From positions 38,913,702-38,977,701 of the forward strand of contig OW203762.1 in NCBI GenBank assembly GCA_934045905.1: a DNA stretch of 64,000 nt, read 5' to 3'. Position numbers and translations under genes: made by a program. Of the stretch, positions 23,903 through 36,159 are shown in pieces (within the stretch, counting starts at the first letter, position 1; every line of letters starts with the position of its first letter). The notes beneath the pieces are model-generated. The model made no database searches. It was not told the origin of the DNA and saw only the letters and a list, made by a program, of their open reading frames with translations. This DNA is from Leuctra nigra. Lineage: Eukaryota > Arthropoda > Insecta > Plecoptera > Leuctridae.

Positions 23903-25717
23903 GCTCACGTCCCTGCAGTGTCGGGAAATTGTTGTCAGTGACGCGTCTCCTGTATTTGACATACAATGATGGATAGATCAATGGATTCCACTTAGACGCT
24001 GAAAACTCTGGGCATTGTCGCGTAGCGAGACTTCCCTTCAGACCGCCGCGACGTCGACGAAAGTCGCGACGCCACAGCAGAGGCGTCGGGAAACAGAAGA
24101 AATTGGTCATGGTGGCGAAAGTATCAACAATAAAATGCAATAAAAGAAGTCTATTAAAAATATGCCATTCCAAACTTTTCCATCTTTACCTAACAACACC
24201 TATTATAAGTGACTTAATAATGTGTTGCTCTGAGGAAAATAAATCTCTCCTCATAATATTCATTTATATTGATTATTGACGATGATTAAAAAATTTCAAA
24301 ATGTTAGAGTATAACTTAGACCCTACCTATAATTAACCAATAAGTTGCTCTGATTAAAAAAAAATACCCTAATAGTGGTTTATTGATAATTGGACAAAGA
24401 AATCATCAAGTGCCAAAATAGTCGAATGGAATGCGACTAGACTTTGTAATTTAGTATAATATTTTTGGTGTGCAAGTTGATTTACCTAGACATTCAACTA
24501 ATATTTAACTTCTACAAAAAGGGAACGTCGAGATCAAGATTTAGAATTGTAATTTTATTGATAGTGACGTTATTATCCTGAGACAGACGTGTTGACCTTT
24601 TCATCAACTCTTCTATGTTCCATTGCGACATAAAGCAAAACAAAACTAAAGCTTCACAGCAATTAACTCCCATTTAAAACTATCAAGTCAGAGTTTAATT
24701 AGTTTTCCAATCTAAGTCAAATCAAACAAAGCGAATCCAACTCATTTGAAGTAGGTTCGTATAATATGTATTCTTTTTGTCACATATTTTATAGATGAGT
24801 GCTCTTGATGCATACTTGAGATTCGGGTATTAGACTGGAATGACCTAAAGACCATTGTCTGATTTTATTTAATGCTCGTTTATTTGTGGATTTTCTGTAA
24901 TTCAGTGGAATCCTATTCCTATTTCAGTCATACTTACATTGCGAATAAAAAATTCAGATTGCTAATTTTGTATATTGGGGTATAGAAATTATAATATTTA
25001 TTTTATTTTAATTGTGTGTATTTTTAAGTGTAACTTTAAAGATATAATTTAAATATAAATCTGTAATATTCATAACAATAAGTAAAAGCAATGTTGATTG
25101 TATAAGCATTTGCACTTGATCTGATTACTTATTCTCAATCAGATAAAGCCCAGTGGTTCCTTCAACAAATAAATTACATCGTTGATAAAGTGGATCACGA
25201 TCGAAAGTCTCTGAAAATACACCTCATTACTGTCGTCCAGCAATGAAATTATCTTGAAATGCCTACGAGCTCTCGCTTTTTATATTTCTCTTTATCGTAG
25301 GCGTAGTGTCATGTGGGGTGTCTTTATTAAAAGTACTATCCCGCTATCGCCACTCGCAAGCTACCGAATAAAGTAGTCCGAGCAAACCTAGCGGCCGCAG
25401 CTGTCACTTTGAATCACTTTCCCATACTTGTGCAAAGCCTTCTTCTTATGTGGCGCGGTGAAGATAGCCCGAGGGCTTCTCAACGAATATATACTGGAGG
25501 GAAAATTGCGGAGCGAAATTGCACAAGATTGAGCCAATCTAGTTGGAACAGTTACGCACTCGTCAATTACTGGAGGGAAAAGAAACTTGAAGTTTAAAAC
25601 TAAGATAACATTGGATTAGGTTGTACGGTATGACCTTTCCCCAAATAGCGTCCTTACTTAAATAAGAAACAGGATAACAAATTATTGTATGGCATTTACT
25701 ATTATTTTCCAGTAATA

Positions 25718-25740
25718 GTTTTACTCACTTTGAGTAAAAC
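25718..25740. repeat. Perfect inverted repeat GTTTTACTCA/TGAGTAAAAC
   Basis: A 10-bp perfect stem with a 3-base loop. The half-site recurs once just downstream as TTTTTACTCA. It could be a protein-binding dyad or chance. Confidence 0.6.
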
Positions 25741-26075
25741 TCAACTCTTTTTACTCACTTTTTCTACCCAAATTATCGATAAATCTTTGCTACTACTTCA
25801 ATCCTTCTATTAGAATGTTTTTTCTTTTTTGAACTTAAAAGATATAAACTTATTAAAGAAGTTATTATGATTCCAGAGAGAAATCATCGGAGGTATATTA
25901 ATTTCAGGAAGTAACCACTGTCCCTGAACCAATTTCGTTTTTAGAACAGATAAAATGTCTTGCTTCCACTTAACTTTCCAATGTCATGCATGCCAAACTG
26001 TAATTTCACGCCAACAGTTCTAAAGATGTTTCGGTTATGCATTATGCATTTTAGGCTTCAACTCCAAATAGAACA

Positions 26076-26129
26076 ACACAAAAATGCATTTAGATTATTG
26101 GCAATCATCCATAGAGTATTAAAATGCAT
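26076..26129. repeat. Inverted repeat CAAAAATGCATTT/AAAATGCATTTTTG
   Basis: 13-base arms separated by about 28 bp. Each arm contains the self-complementary word AAATGCATTT. Seen directly; function unknown. Confidence 0.6.
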
Positions 26130-27946
26130 TTTTGAATTAGTTTCATGTCATGGATAATAATATTATGCCAGCTTTATTATGATAACCACCATTTACTTTT
26201 CCATCAGAAATACTACAGAGTGAATTAGTAACTACTACTGGCTCCAAAAACAACGATTAAACTGCAAATCGTTAAATGGAATTGAACTTGGAGAAATGGG
26301 TACTTACTTTTACCAAGAAGAAAATGCGTATGATTCTATTCCATGCTGCCAGCAAATGAGAGAACATTTGACGCTCTGTTTGTATAACTGTTATTAGTAA
26401 CCAACTGCGAATTCAGACTTGAAATGATTTGATTAAAGTTTACCCTCAGTTGAATGCGCAATAAGACAGGCAGGCACCGAAATTATTACCTTTCACGCCA
26501 CGTAATATTTCCGATTCAATTAGCCAAGTGGGGGTGCGCGGGAAGTGGATAGAGGAGTGGAGAAAGCTATTCTGCAGCTGGAATAGTCGCTGGAGTTAAG
26601 TGGAGATGGCTTGGAGTTGTGTACAGAATGGCGGTGGCACGATGGTTGCATAACTCACGCTGCGGCCAGGGGCAGCAATCAGAATACCTCGAATGATCAT
26701 CTAGAGAGAATGAACATAACTTGTGCACAGTCAGGGGAAAATGTTTATTCGTAGGATAGAAGATAAACGATACAGTTATTTTACACTGTTAATTTATTTT
26801 ATTACATTTCTGTTTTTATAAAGATATAAAAACATAAGCAAAAATATGTCGGTCGAATTTGTATGTACAAAACAATTTACAAAATTGCTTCGTAATTAAG
26901 AGTAAGATTATTTTTTCAAATGAAATACTGATTGCAAGTCAAAGTTAAAATTATAGCTACCAAATTAATTAATTGATTATATATTCCATCTCTAATGGCG
27001 CTCTAATTGTAAATAAACTTTCACGTTGTTGGTAGTAACTCAATTTCTCCCTCCGCATGCATGCCTACTGCCAGTGCACCCTGCATTAATTAGCAATTGC
27101 CGTGCATACAAGCTTTCAAAGTTGCTACTTCTTTGACAAATAGCTCAGTTTGTAAATTGCGCAAACTTAAATCAAACAAACTAAATTTCTAACATACTTA
27201 ATGTATGCACCTAGTTTGCCTTTAAAATTAAATGGGGAGCTCAGTGAATAAATAGCATGCAATTATTAGTGTTATTTTGATTTTCTTGGTAATGTAAAGA
27301 CTTAAGTGAAGAGACTAAAAGTTAGTGAATTAAATTATTTATTTTTCAATCTTGTACAGACCACGAATGGAATAATTTAAACGTTCGTTTAAAGTTATTA
27401 TAATGCTGAACGTAACTTGCGCAAACTTATTGATAAGTCGAAAATTATTAAAATTGAAAGCAGAAGTTGTCAAGATATATTTTGAAAAGAAAAATTTGAA
27501 ATTCTCTCTAATTAGTTTTTCCAAACTGCAGCGTTATGGAGAAAAAATACTAACTATTGAAAGGAAGCGTCTGAGAAAGTGAGATGTAACTTCGAGTTTG
27601 AAGAATCTAGTGCGACTGTAACCGTGCTTTCAGTAGAGGTACAGCTCCTCAGACAGGAGGAAAACAGCGATATTTGGTGAGAATTGGCGACAAAAGGAAA
27701 TGAAGGAACGCGGGGAGGAGGCGAAGAGGCGCGAAAGTCAAGATGGAGGGGAGGCGATATGAACGGAAGTGGCGTAGCGGATGCGAAGAAGAAGGGGCGG
27801 CCAAAGATAGGGTGGAAAATGGATAATTGAAGCTGAAAAACATACGCAGGGTCGAGGGGGCGGGGGGGTGGGGGCAGCAATGTTTTCTTTAATCCGGACT
27901 CAAGAGAAAGTGAGATTTTCTCGTAGAAAATGAAAATGTAACTCAC

Positions 27947-28072
27947 CTCAACATCGTCTTCAGTCATATCGTGGCAAGATAATAAGTCAGGGAGTGGATG
28001 AAAATAATGACATGTGGCAAACTTGCAAAGTTCTATGGAAACCACCATAGGAGGGTGCAACGCTTTTAACAT
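27947..28072 (-). CDS. Candidate exon ending in consensus donor, unrecognised
   Basis: An ATG at 28070-28072 (minus) starts 42 codons (MLKALHPPMVVSIELCKF..., ending MTEDDVE) that stop exactly at GAG|GTGAGT, a perfect consensus donor (GT at 27945-27946). The frame stays open for about 130 more codons past the donor, but that part is a proline/serine/leucine run read from a purine-rich strand and looks non-coding. No family is recognised. No acceptor or promoter is evident upstream, so this could equally be an internal exon entered through a CCATAG acceptor near 28032, or a coincidence. Confidence 0.2.
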
Positions 28073-28384
28073 CAATTCATAGATTTGTATGCAGATAATT
28101 TTAAAGCTCTCCCGTTATAATATCAACAAATTGGGCACGTTTGTCTGCACCATGGAAACTTCTCCATGAGCATTGATTCAAAGTTTACAACAATCAAAAA
28201 CTGTGGGTGATGTTCCTCTTTGGTTAAAGTTATAGCTCATTCGCTGTCACTGCAAAGTGGATATGAAAGCTGTAGTGCAATAATGTTTACTTGTTATTAC
28301 CTTACGTTATATCATCAGAGAGATGCATAAACTTTGGTTAAATCATAAAAAATCACACTTCGAAATCTAAGACAATTTTGAGAC

Positions 28385-28926
28385 ATATCGTCCCCCCAGT
28401 TCAAGACTACGTTTTCTCAAAAAATCGTATATTTTTTTTTACATAAAAGTCTTTGTAATGACCTTTTCTATCACGTCCAATTTTGCAAATTCTTATATTT
28501 CATAATTTGGTCATCCTAGACCACATAACGTTGTATTACCCGTAGGTCATTTCCAACTTTTAATTCATTCAATACTACGTTATCTGCAAAATATCCTATG
28601 CTATTTGCAGATAGTGTAGTCTTGCACCAGAATTATATGTAAACCTGGCGTCAAAACTAAATCCAATACTACGTTATTTGCAGAAAGTGCAGTATTGAAA
28701 CAATGTATTGTATTGAAACTATATTAATTAATATTGACAATTATAATAATCCTATCAATATTTTGAAAAGTACGTAATTCGTATTTCTGTTGAGACTAAT
28801 AAAATAAAAATAATGATGCCATTTAACTGTTATTCTGATTTGTTAGGCGATTTTGAAATATTAAAACTTCGTTTCTCAACAATGAAGTTTTGCAGATAAC
28901 GTAGTCTTGAACTGGGAGGACGATAT
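28385..28926. mobile_element. MITE-like element with 28-bp TIRs and nested hairpins
   Basis: Left end ATATCGTCCCCCCAGTTCAA (28385) and right end, reversed, ATATCGTCCTCCCAGTTCAA (28926) are inverted copies over 28 bp with one mismatch, continuing into GACTACGTT. Inside, two further palindromes use the same subterminal word: ACTACGTTATCTGCAAA paired with TTTGCAGATAGTGTAGT (28574-28616), and AATACTACGTTATTTGCAGA with its imperfect partner (28670-28703). No coding frame, so it is non-autonomous. No clear target duplication. The superfamily is unassigned. Confidence 0.7.
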
Positions 28927-30482
28927 TATTCAATCATCTTGACGAATGTAACAGAAAGTAGAATGGCCTTTTTATAACCAATTAAATCACATTTCTAAAA
29001 GCTTCTTGAAATGCCTTAATCGTCTGTGGCTTCTCCAAGATCGCTCGTACAAGATTGATCTAATTGATCTGTTATTTGTTTGTCCGTTCTGTGTACCATC
29101 TGGTCCAACGCAATGCCGTCGCATAGCCACTGAATAATTCCCTATCCATGCCGTGCATCACCCTAGACACTTGGTGGGGGAGGAAGGGGAGGGAAGGAGG
29201 GGTTGCCAGATCAGCGCGCAATTACCTTCGAATTACCACGTGCTTGTAACAAGACCCGGGTTCGTGTCCGGCGTCATTAGACCTCGACTTGGCAACGTGC
29301 GTGAACGTGAGCGTGAGCGTGAGATGTGTTGATCCTGAAACCCATTCAATGCGAAACTCAAGTCTTGAATAGAACTCGTTAATCACGTGGAAATCAGCGA
29401 TCGAACGAAAACACGGCAATCAGTCTTTAATAAGCTGCGCTGAACGTGAAGGGGGGGGGAGGGGGCTGCATTTGCATTCGGTTCAGCTATAACAATCGGC
29501 CGCATATAATGGATTCTAGAGCAATTTATTCAAAGCCAATTACCTAAACTTTCTTGTAGGCGAAGTTGGACTTTGCTATATACAACAATCATGGGCGATT
29601 TCGCTTACAAATTGTAAAACAATTTTATTCGCTGCTCGCTCTGCTCTGACGGACGTGGGTTCGAATCTGACTCTGAGATTAGTTCGTGACACGTTTGGAC
29701 TTTTAAACAACGTCGGTTTAAAAGTTTTTTTTTACTCCAGCGGAATTAGAAAATTAAAAGAAATCAATTTAATTATACAACTTCGTATTTTTTTTTGGAA
29801 TAAAGATAGTTCGTAACTAGACGTGGAAAAACTTCTGAAGAAGTATTATCACAAATGAATGATTATACTCGTACCCTAATGAATCTCTTCCTGTTCGAAT
29901 AACAAAAATGCATGATAAGTTTAAGAAAATTATAATTGGCATAGGTTGCTACCATAGTTCACCTATTGGTTAGGAAGACTCTGTCGAGGACATAGGAGTG
30001 ATTATTGAACCATCCAGATAATAACATAGATGAATACGTTGCTACGTCATGAGCTTTGGCATTTCAAGACACTCGGAGACCATTATCGAAGTAGCAGTAA
30101 GACTAATAAAACTGTGATGTGTGATGACTGAGGACTCCAGAGCATCCATTCTCATCATTTTGCATGGAGGTCAAATGTGAAACGATGTTTTTATTGGAAT
30201 ATAATCCAAAAGCCTACAAAATAATGATCTACAGTCCTTCTGATCAACATATTATTTAATAATATGAATAATTTGCAATGATTTGCATTTGTATAATTAT
30301 GATGCATTCATAATTTCGATTAAATATGCTGATTTAATGCAGCTTATTAATGTGCTCTGCAGGAAAACAGAACAAATACATAATATTGACTGGCAAATAT
30401 GAAGACTTAGCAGTGCACTTAAAGACAAAAACAAGGTCAGACGCTAATCTATATAAACAAACGAAGGAGAGCCGATTAACGA
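28927..30482. other. No gene recognised; one SINE-like segment
   Basis: Contains G-rich runs near 29170-29200 and 29448-29465, and a SINE-like piece at 29625-29745, listed separately. The short ORFs have no features. Confidence 0.5.
29625..29745 (+). repeat. Candidate tRNA-derived SINE fragment
   Basis: Carries an RNA polymerase III B-box-like GGGTTCGAATCT (29657-29668) preceded by CGCTCTGCTCTGACGGACGT, a tRNA-like layout. A short body ending in an AT-rich stretch follows. The A box is too degenerate to identify, and no tRNA fold is complete. The motif TACTCCAGCGGAATTA near 29734 resembles the word at 14737-14750. Not a functional tRNA. Confidence 0.35.
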
Positions 30483-30676
30483 GCGTTCAGTGGAATGTAG
30501 CGCACTTCGGCACGGGCAGTATGCGTTAAGTAGAATGCAGTGCACTTCGGCGCATTCAGCGTGCGTTTAGAATAATGTAGTGCACACTTGGTCAAGTACA
30601 TTTAGTAGAATGTAGTACACTTAGCACACTTGGCTTACATTTAGTAGATGCAGTGCACTCCGGAACACTTGGCATT
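30483..30676 (+). repeat. Minisatellite, five ~39-40 bp units
   Basis: Units start at 30483, 30523, 30563, 30598 and 30637, with lengths 40, 40, 35, 39 and 40. Each has the form (G/A)C(G/A)TT(T/A/C)AG...AATG(T/C)AG followed by a (G/T)CAC(A)CTTCGG-like word and a CACTTGG or CATTCAGC-like end. The first two units are closest to each other and the last two likewise, so the array looks like a diverging tandem. No long coding frame spans it. It starts just downstream of AT-rich DNA. Confidence 0.8.
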
Positions 30677-33600
30677 ACAATTCATGCGTACTCTAACGAG
30701 CAAGGGGCATTAAAACAGGAAACAGTGGGCGAGTAGAGGGAGGAGTTCCTACAGGATATGTCCAATATGCGAGGGATAATCCTCACACGGCTACCTGTGG
30801 ATCGGCACCTATTAATTAACCACATGGAGAGTGTAGATAACAACCTAGAGAGAGAGAGAAGTCCGAGCAAATCGGATGAGCTACGATGAAATTACACAGA
30901 GACTCCGTCACGACATAACTCACAGTTGCGGTCTCTCTGCTATTATTCATCTGTGTTGCGAGGGCAAGTTTCACGCGCGCTGCCAGAAGATCGAGTAGAT
31001 TGTGACCTGCACGGGAGTCGAGCTCGGGACACGGTTGAATACACAAGCCGACGACGGTTACTGATAAGCTACCAGGTCGCTCAAATGGAAACAGTGGACA
31101 AAACAGACACGAAGCTGGAGCTACTTGGGTGTGGACTGTGTGTGACTTTGTGGTGTGTGGTGGGAGGTAAAAATGTGGAGGAAAGACAAAACAAATATTA
31201 TGTATTTGTGGAATAGCGGACTCGTTCGATGTTTTTCTACGTCATGCGTTTGTTGATGTTTAGAAATGAAGAGCTAAAAAAAACGTTTATCCATGGTATA
31301 CCTTTCAAATCTAGAGTATAGATGTAGAGAAACTGCCTAAATAATTGTAGGTTATTTATTCTTCATATTATTTTATATATCAAAAAACGTAACTGATGTC
31401 CACCTTTATATGTTTTAATTTTGATTAAGATAAGGTGGCTGAGACAACCGAACTTCAATCATGAACTATGTAATCTAGTCCGATCGAGAAAAACAATTAC
31501 AAGGGTATATCGTATGTTGCGAGCAGAACTTGCGATGAAAGTTACTATGTTATTAACCTGCACATTAGATTTTTTACTGAACTCATTGTAAATGTTAAAG
31601 AGAGGAGGTTGTTTAAAATATCCAAGTTCTTTAACCAAACACACACTCTAGGATTATAGATTTTTCTTGTTCTGAATGATAAGATGTGGAACAGAACAAT
31701 TCTATAAAACAATGGTTCTCTTTATCAACCCCTAAACTTGTTTCCCTTTACGTCATTTCAGCGGCTTAACGATAAATCGTTCGGTTGAAGTTGTGACAGA
31801 TATTGGTAGCTTAGTCATGAGGATTAACACTGGGAACACAATAGCTTGAGCTTCCCGCAACATGAATATATTATTAGCTTTTTTATTACTCCTGCAGCTC
31901 AAGCTGAGTCCGGAATACTTTCTTCATTCTCTGTCAGATGCCAGTAGTCTAATTTCATTTGTATCACGTGATACCACCGCAACAACGTTTTTTATACATC
32001 AACACTATAAATACTTCAATCTTGACAAGGGGAGATTGGTTAACTGCGATGGGTAGGGGGAAGGGGGTGAACCCATAAAGAAATTACTATATACATCGGC
32101 GCAATAAAAAACGGGGAAAAAAGGAAACGACTTTCGGTTATATTCATTTTGAAGATGGGATGCGGGGCGGTCGGACGTTGCAGCGATGAATATTCCGAGC
32201 GGAAATTCGAATCCCACCGCCCTCCACCAAATGTAGTTGCGCTGAAAATTTCAGAGCGCGTCGCGTTTTGCAGACAATGATTAGTCGGCCCCGCGAATAT
32301 CGATAAGAATCTTAGTTGGTTTTATTCGCTGATAACAGCTGCTATCAAGGATATATTCAGTAGTTATTCTTCCAAGGTATTCTCCTTATTCCCTCTGTCG
32401 AGATGATGCTCATGAATGTTTTAGTTAACAACGGCGCAGTAACAAAGATAAAACATTCCTAAAGAACCGGAGAAAACACCAACCGGAACCGTGCTCCCGC
32501 ATATATACATAAAACAAGAAATTGCGTGTGTTTACGTTCTTCAATAATTTACCTTCTTTCCTTAATTTACAACCTATTAATATTAAGCCCCCATTGTCCC
32601 TCCAGATTCCACTGGTCTACACACGATCCCTGATTGCTTTGTAAAGCGTACCAACGTTATTTAGTTCAACTCGGCAGCAATAAATCGTCATACCGTAAGC
32701 AAACACCAACGGTCTCTAGGAAAGATAATAAAGTTCATCGGTATTATGGAGAAACGGCTTGCTTCCTTTTATGCGCACGGGCTTCTCTCTTGCTATCACT
32801 AGCAGGCATGCACCCGTGCCGCCGTCGGTACAACCTGGCACGTAAGTCATCTGTGTGTTGTGGCTGGAGGGGGGTGCTTTCTTTGGGCACCCTCCCCCCT
32901 CCCAACACGCGACAGAAGATGGACGGCTGGAGGAGAAGACGTCGACGACGTGAGGAAGATGCAGGCGTCGACATGCGACGCCGGTGTTGGGAAGGCGAAG
33001 AGTGCGCTAAGTACCCAGGACGCTGTGCCGGGGCTTGCTTGTTTGCAACTACCTGAGCGTTTATGACTCGATATATTGTTGTAATGTATACTCTTTTGTG
33101 TTATTAGTGATCTCGACATTTTTATATGCCTTGTTGGTCTTATTAAAGATAATAATAATGATGAAAGTAATTCGATTCCTTATATTATTTCTTATTAAAT
33201 CCATAAAATAGTGTAAGAGTAATCATGGTTTTCTGATTAAAAAATATGATTTAGAAATCATACATTTTGGTTCAATGTGCAAGTAATTTTCATTCTTAGT
33301 AGGTTAGTCCATAAATTAACACCATATACAATTAATTTGTACGAGTTTTAATTAATATTTGTCTATTATTTAATTAAACAACGAATTTGTGCAATTAAGC
33401 TCACACCCGGAATGCTTGAATCACGCTCTGAAGGTAAAGAGGTCATTGCAGTTTTTCGTAAGTTAAGCGAAATAGAAAATGGAATGCAGTTTGAAGATGG
33501 AATGAGGTTGAAATGAAGACGTCGCGACGCCTGACGTCATCAACAATCATGTAACCGTCTCACCCAGATTCAAAAACATAAAGAAGAGTGACAACTCGCT

Positions 33601-35278
33601 CATGAGATATTTAAATGAGGCGTTCTTCTCCGCACACATTCCGCTGCTTCTTACTTCACCTCACGACGATATACATTCACAAGACATTTCTCAGGGGGAA
33701 GAAAGTGTTATAACTACTGTGACTCCGAGGGTGAGGATATGTTTTGACAGAATATACTTCTCGGTGAATGTAATAGTAATTTACTGTCTGACTCTATTAC
33801 TGACACAAGGAGAGTGACGGTCTTCTTCTTGATTTGAGAGTTGTTTGATGCTAACATTAATTTGCGTTTTTCTTTACAGTGATGAATCTGTAACAAGTCA
33901 TATGCCAACTAACAGTGCTTTATGCAGTCTCATAGATAGAGCATTAATAAAACTAAGTTTAGCTCATTATTACTTGTTGGTACCTATATATTTTTTAATC
34001 ATAAATAAATAGCTGCTACATTTTGTACTGCTAGTAAAGAACGTGCATTGAAACTAAACTAAAATCTTAGTGTTAATCGTTCATGATATTGGGATTTAAT
34101 TTATTAACTAACCGTGGAAAGGTTATTGCATTTCCTAAAGGTGCAACAATCAAAAATGATTAAAAAATTGGGCAAATGCTATACAATGCAAAGTAATATG
34201 CAAACAACATGTAAATGTTTAAAAAAGAAAAGTCTTCATTGTAAGTTCACTTTCGTTTATTGATTGAAAAATACGACAAGGGCCAATCTTCTTTCTCCAA
34301 TTAAGATAAGTATATAATTGATGTACCTACCGATAAGGTATCATTTGAGTACATCTAGACAAATAATTTACAGTTCCAATTTAATTTTAACAAAATAAAA
34401 TGCTCAAAGTTTAACCAAATTATATTTTTTTTTATACATTTCAATAAAGAATTAAATTTAAGATTCTGAGATAATCGGAACATCAATGTCAATGGAAGGT
34501 AAGCAGCAAAACTCTGGCACGTTTAGGACCTTAATTCACCCCGATATCTAGTCGAACAATGAAGTTCAATTCGTTAAGTAATGAATGCCATGCGCTGTGA
34601 AGACAAATGTCATTCAATTAGTAAACTAGCTTCAAACATCATGTTTCCAATAAACTGTGTAAACACCAAACCTTCAAACTCATCAGTCATCCAACCCCCA
34701 TTTCAATTGGCTCGACTCCTTTCTTTACTTTTCAACGATTTCAATCAAAAAGAATTGTTTAAAAAAGACAAGTCTTTTCGTTTAGTCATTCATGATTTGC
34801 ATTGTAAGTTTCCCTTTCGCCCCCCCCCCCCCCCTTTCCACCGACCCCTCCTCGTGTTTCATTTAGAATTTTAGAGAGAATACCCCGCCAAGAACTCATA
34901 CAGGCCTATACACAATGAATAAAGAACGATTTCTTCTAAGATATTTTCATCTCACCTCTCTCTCTTTCCTGATTAAATTCACCCTCTCTTACTTGTTCCA
35001 CGAAGCGACTGAAGCATCTTGATCTTTGATCGAATTTCATTCGACTCTCTCTTCTCAGCATCTTCGTTCTTCTCAACTTTCCTCTCGAGTTGTCTTGTGT
35101 CACATCGATTCGATTCAGGAGAGATATATATACACAATGGAAAAAAACGAAGCGCTTTAAATGGCAATTCTGCTTGCTATCAACTTTGTAACAGAGGAAC
35201 GTTTGACTAATTTTAATTTATTTTTACATCCTGAATCGTTATTTGGTTAGAAAATGTACATTAGAAAACTTATAAGTT
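30677..35278. other. No gene recognised; CpG-rich islet near 33 kb
   Basis: Mostly AT-rich. At 32760-33050 a GC-rich stretch contains CGACGC/GCGTCG words. The 140-codon plus frame crossing it (32634-33056) starts at a non-ATG codon and becomes a run of arginines and glutamates, so I do not call it. TCACGTGA lies at 31964-31971, TGACGTCA at 33532-33539 and a 16-base poly-C at 34820-34835. Confidence 0.5.
34820..34835. repeat. Poly-C tract, 16 bases
   Basis: An uninterrupted C run within a pyrimidine-rich segment. Length uncertain because of homopolymer error. Confidence 0.85.
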
Positions 35279-35438
35279 TAAGGGATGGTTTTTCAATGAT
35301 CTGATAAATTTAAATAACTATTGATTATGACTCGATTGTTATGGCAACAAGAATGCCATCCCTTGTAGAATGACTACGATCACTAAGTGACTGATAACGT
35401 ACGTACTAATTTAACAGAGTATTAAAAAAACAGACCTA
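35279..35438. mobile_element. Palindromic MITE, PIF/Harbinger-like, copy 1
   Basis: The terminal inverted repeat GGGATGGTTTTTCAAT pairs with the right end ATTAAAAAAACAGACC. The element is flanked by TAA on both sides, which fits the 3-bp TWA target duplication of PIF/Harbinger elements. It contains GTTATGGCAAC centrally, matching copy 2. Diverged and non-coding. The superfamily is inferred from the 3-bp duplication and the GGG start only. Confidence 0.6.
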
Positions 35439-35469
35439 AATTTATTTTGAATGAGCTTATAAGTTAACT

Positions 35470-35609
35470 AAGGGCTGGTCTTTCAATGTCTTGCTAACTT
35501 GTAAACAGTCAATTAAGACTATGTTGCCATGGCAACAACCAATGACAATCCTCGAATAACTGATTAAAACTTAATACTGGTTTAGCAGACTATTGAAAGA
35601 CCGGCCCTA
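35470..35609. mobile_element. Palindromic MITE, PIF/Harbinger-like, copy 2
   Basis: Left GGGCTGGTCTTTCAAT and right end, reversed, GGGCCGGTCTTTCAAT are inverted copies. The flanks are TAA on both sides. The whole 140 bp is an imperfect foldback centred on the perfect 14-bp palindrome GTTGCCATGGCAAC (35523-35536). It shares ends and centre with the copy at 35279-35438, which lies only about 30 bp away in the same orientation. No coding capacity. Confidence 0.75.
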
Positions 35610-35957
35610 ATTATAATAGTAGCTATTAATTAATCGTACATGAATAATCTGCAAATTCAATTTATCTTCATCTTTATATCTTAGCGAACGTCACTACAGT
35701 TTCCTCTGTTTTTTTGTGTGATTTTGTAGGCAATGCACAGATCCAACCGTTCAACCGATCGATCTAAATTTTGTACAAACACTAATATCATATGTGCGGT
35801 CCTAGCTATAGTTTTTGAACGAGATCCTGTATTTTTTAAAATTAAAATGGAATCGTTGACCAATCAACTTAAAACTTTACATGGTCATTGGGACCAACAT
35901 TTCAGGTATTTGTGTAAATTTTCAAACTAATCTCTCGATTTTGTTTCGTCTCTATCA

Positions 35958-36044
35958 AAGGTCTGTAGAGCAGAATCTTGCAAACGCATATTCGCATGTA
36001 ATACGAAGGCTCGCTTATCAACGCGTTACAGGAGCGTTTTCCTA
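35958..36044 (+). repeat. Copy of the 47.6-49.1 kb element's terminal repeat
   Basis: Contains ATACGAAGGCTCGCTTATCA, ACGCGTTAC and GGAGCGTTTTCCTA. It matches 17271-17318, 49052-49130 and the reverse complement of 47638-47690. Downstream, at 36132-36160, TGCCAAATTTCAGATCAAGA matches the interior core of that element, so more of the repeat may continue here in rearranged order. Confidence 0.65.
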
Positions 36045-36159
36045 TTAATTTAACATGTGTACCTTCTGAACCTAAGGATTCGCAAAGAGTTATGTGTACA
36101 TTCGCTTCATCGTGTTGTGATAAAAGTAATTGTGTGCCAAATTTCAGATCAAGAATCGC

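Larger units (their letters stand above)
22351..27946. other. No gene recognised; simple repeats and hairpins
   Basis: AT-rich, with a 21-base poly-C run (23882-23902), a CGACGC/GCGTC cluster (24040-24095), a perfect 10-bp palindrome (25718-25740) and an inverted ATGCATTT pair (26076-26129). The 103-codon minus frame at 23862-24173 runs through the poly-C tract and is not credible. A purine-rich segment at 27640-27890 generates a long minus frame with no features. Confidence 0.5.

Noticed and set aside
27554..28075. 173-codon minus frame as one gene
   Set aside because: About 130 codons are proline/serine/leucine runs read from a purine-rich strand, after a perfect splice donor. Only the part before the donor is kept.
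32634..33056. 140-codon plus frame
   Set aside because: Non-ATG start, and a central arginine/glutamate run produced by a CGTCGACG-rich islet. No domain seen.
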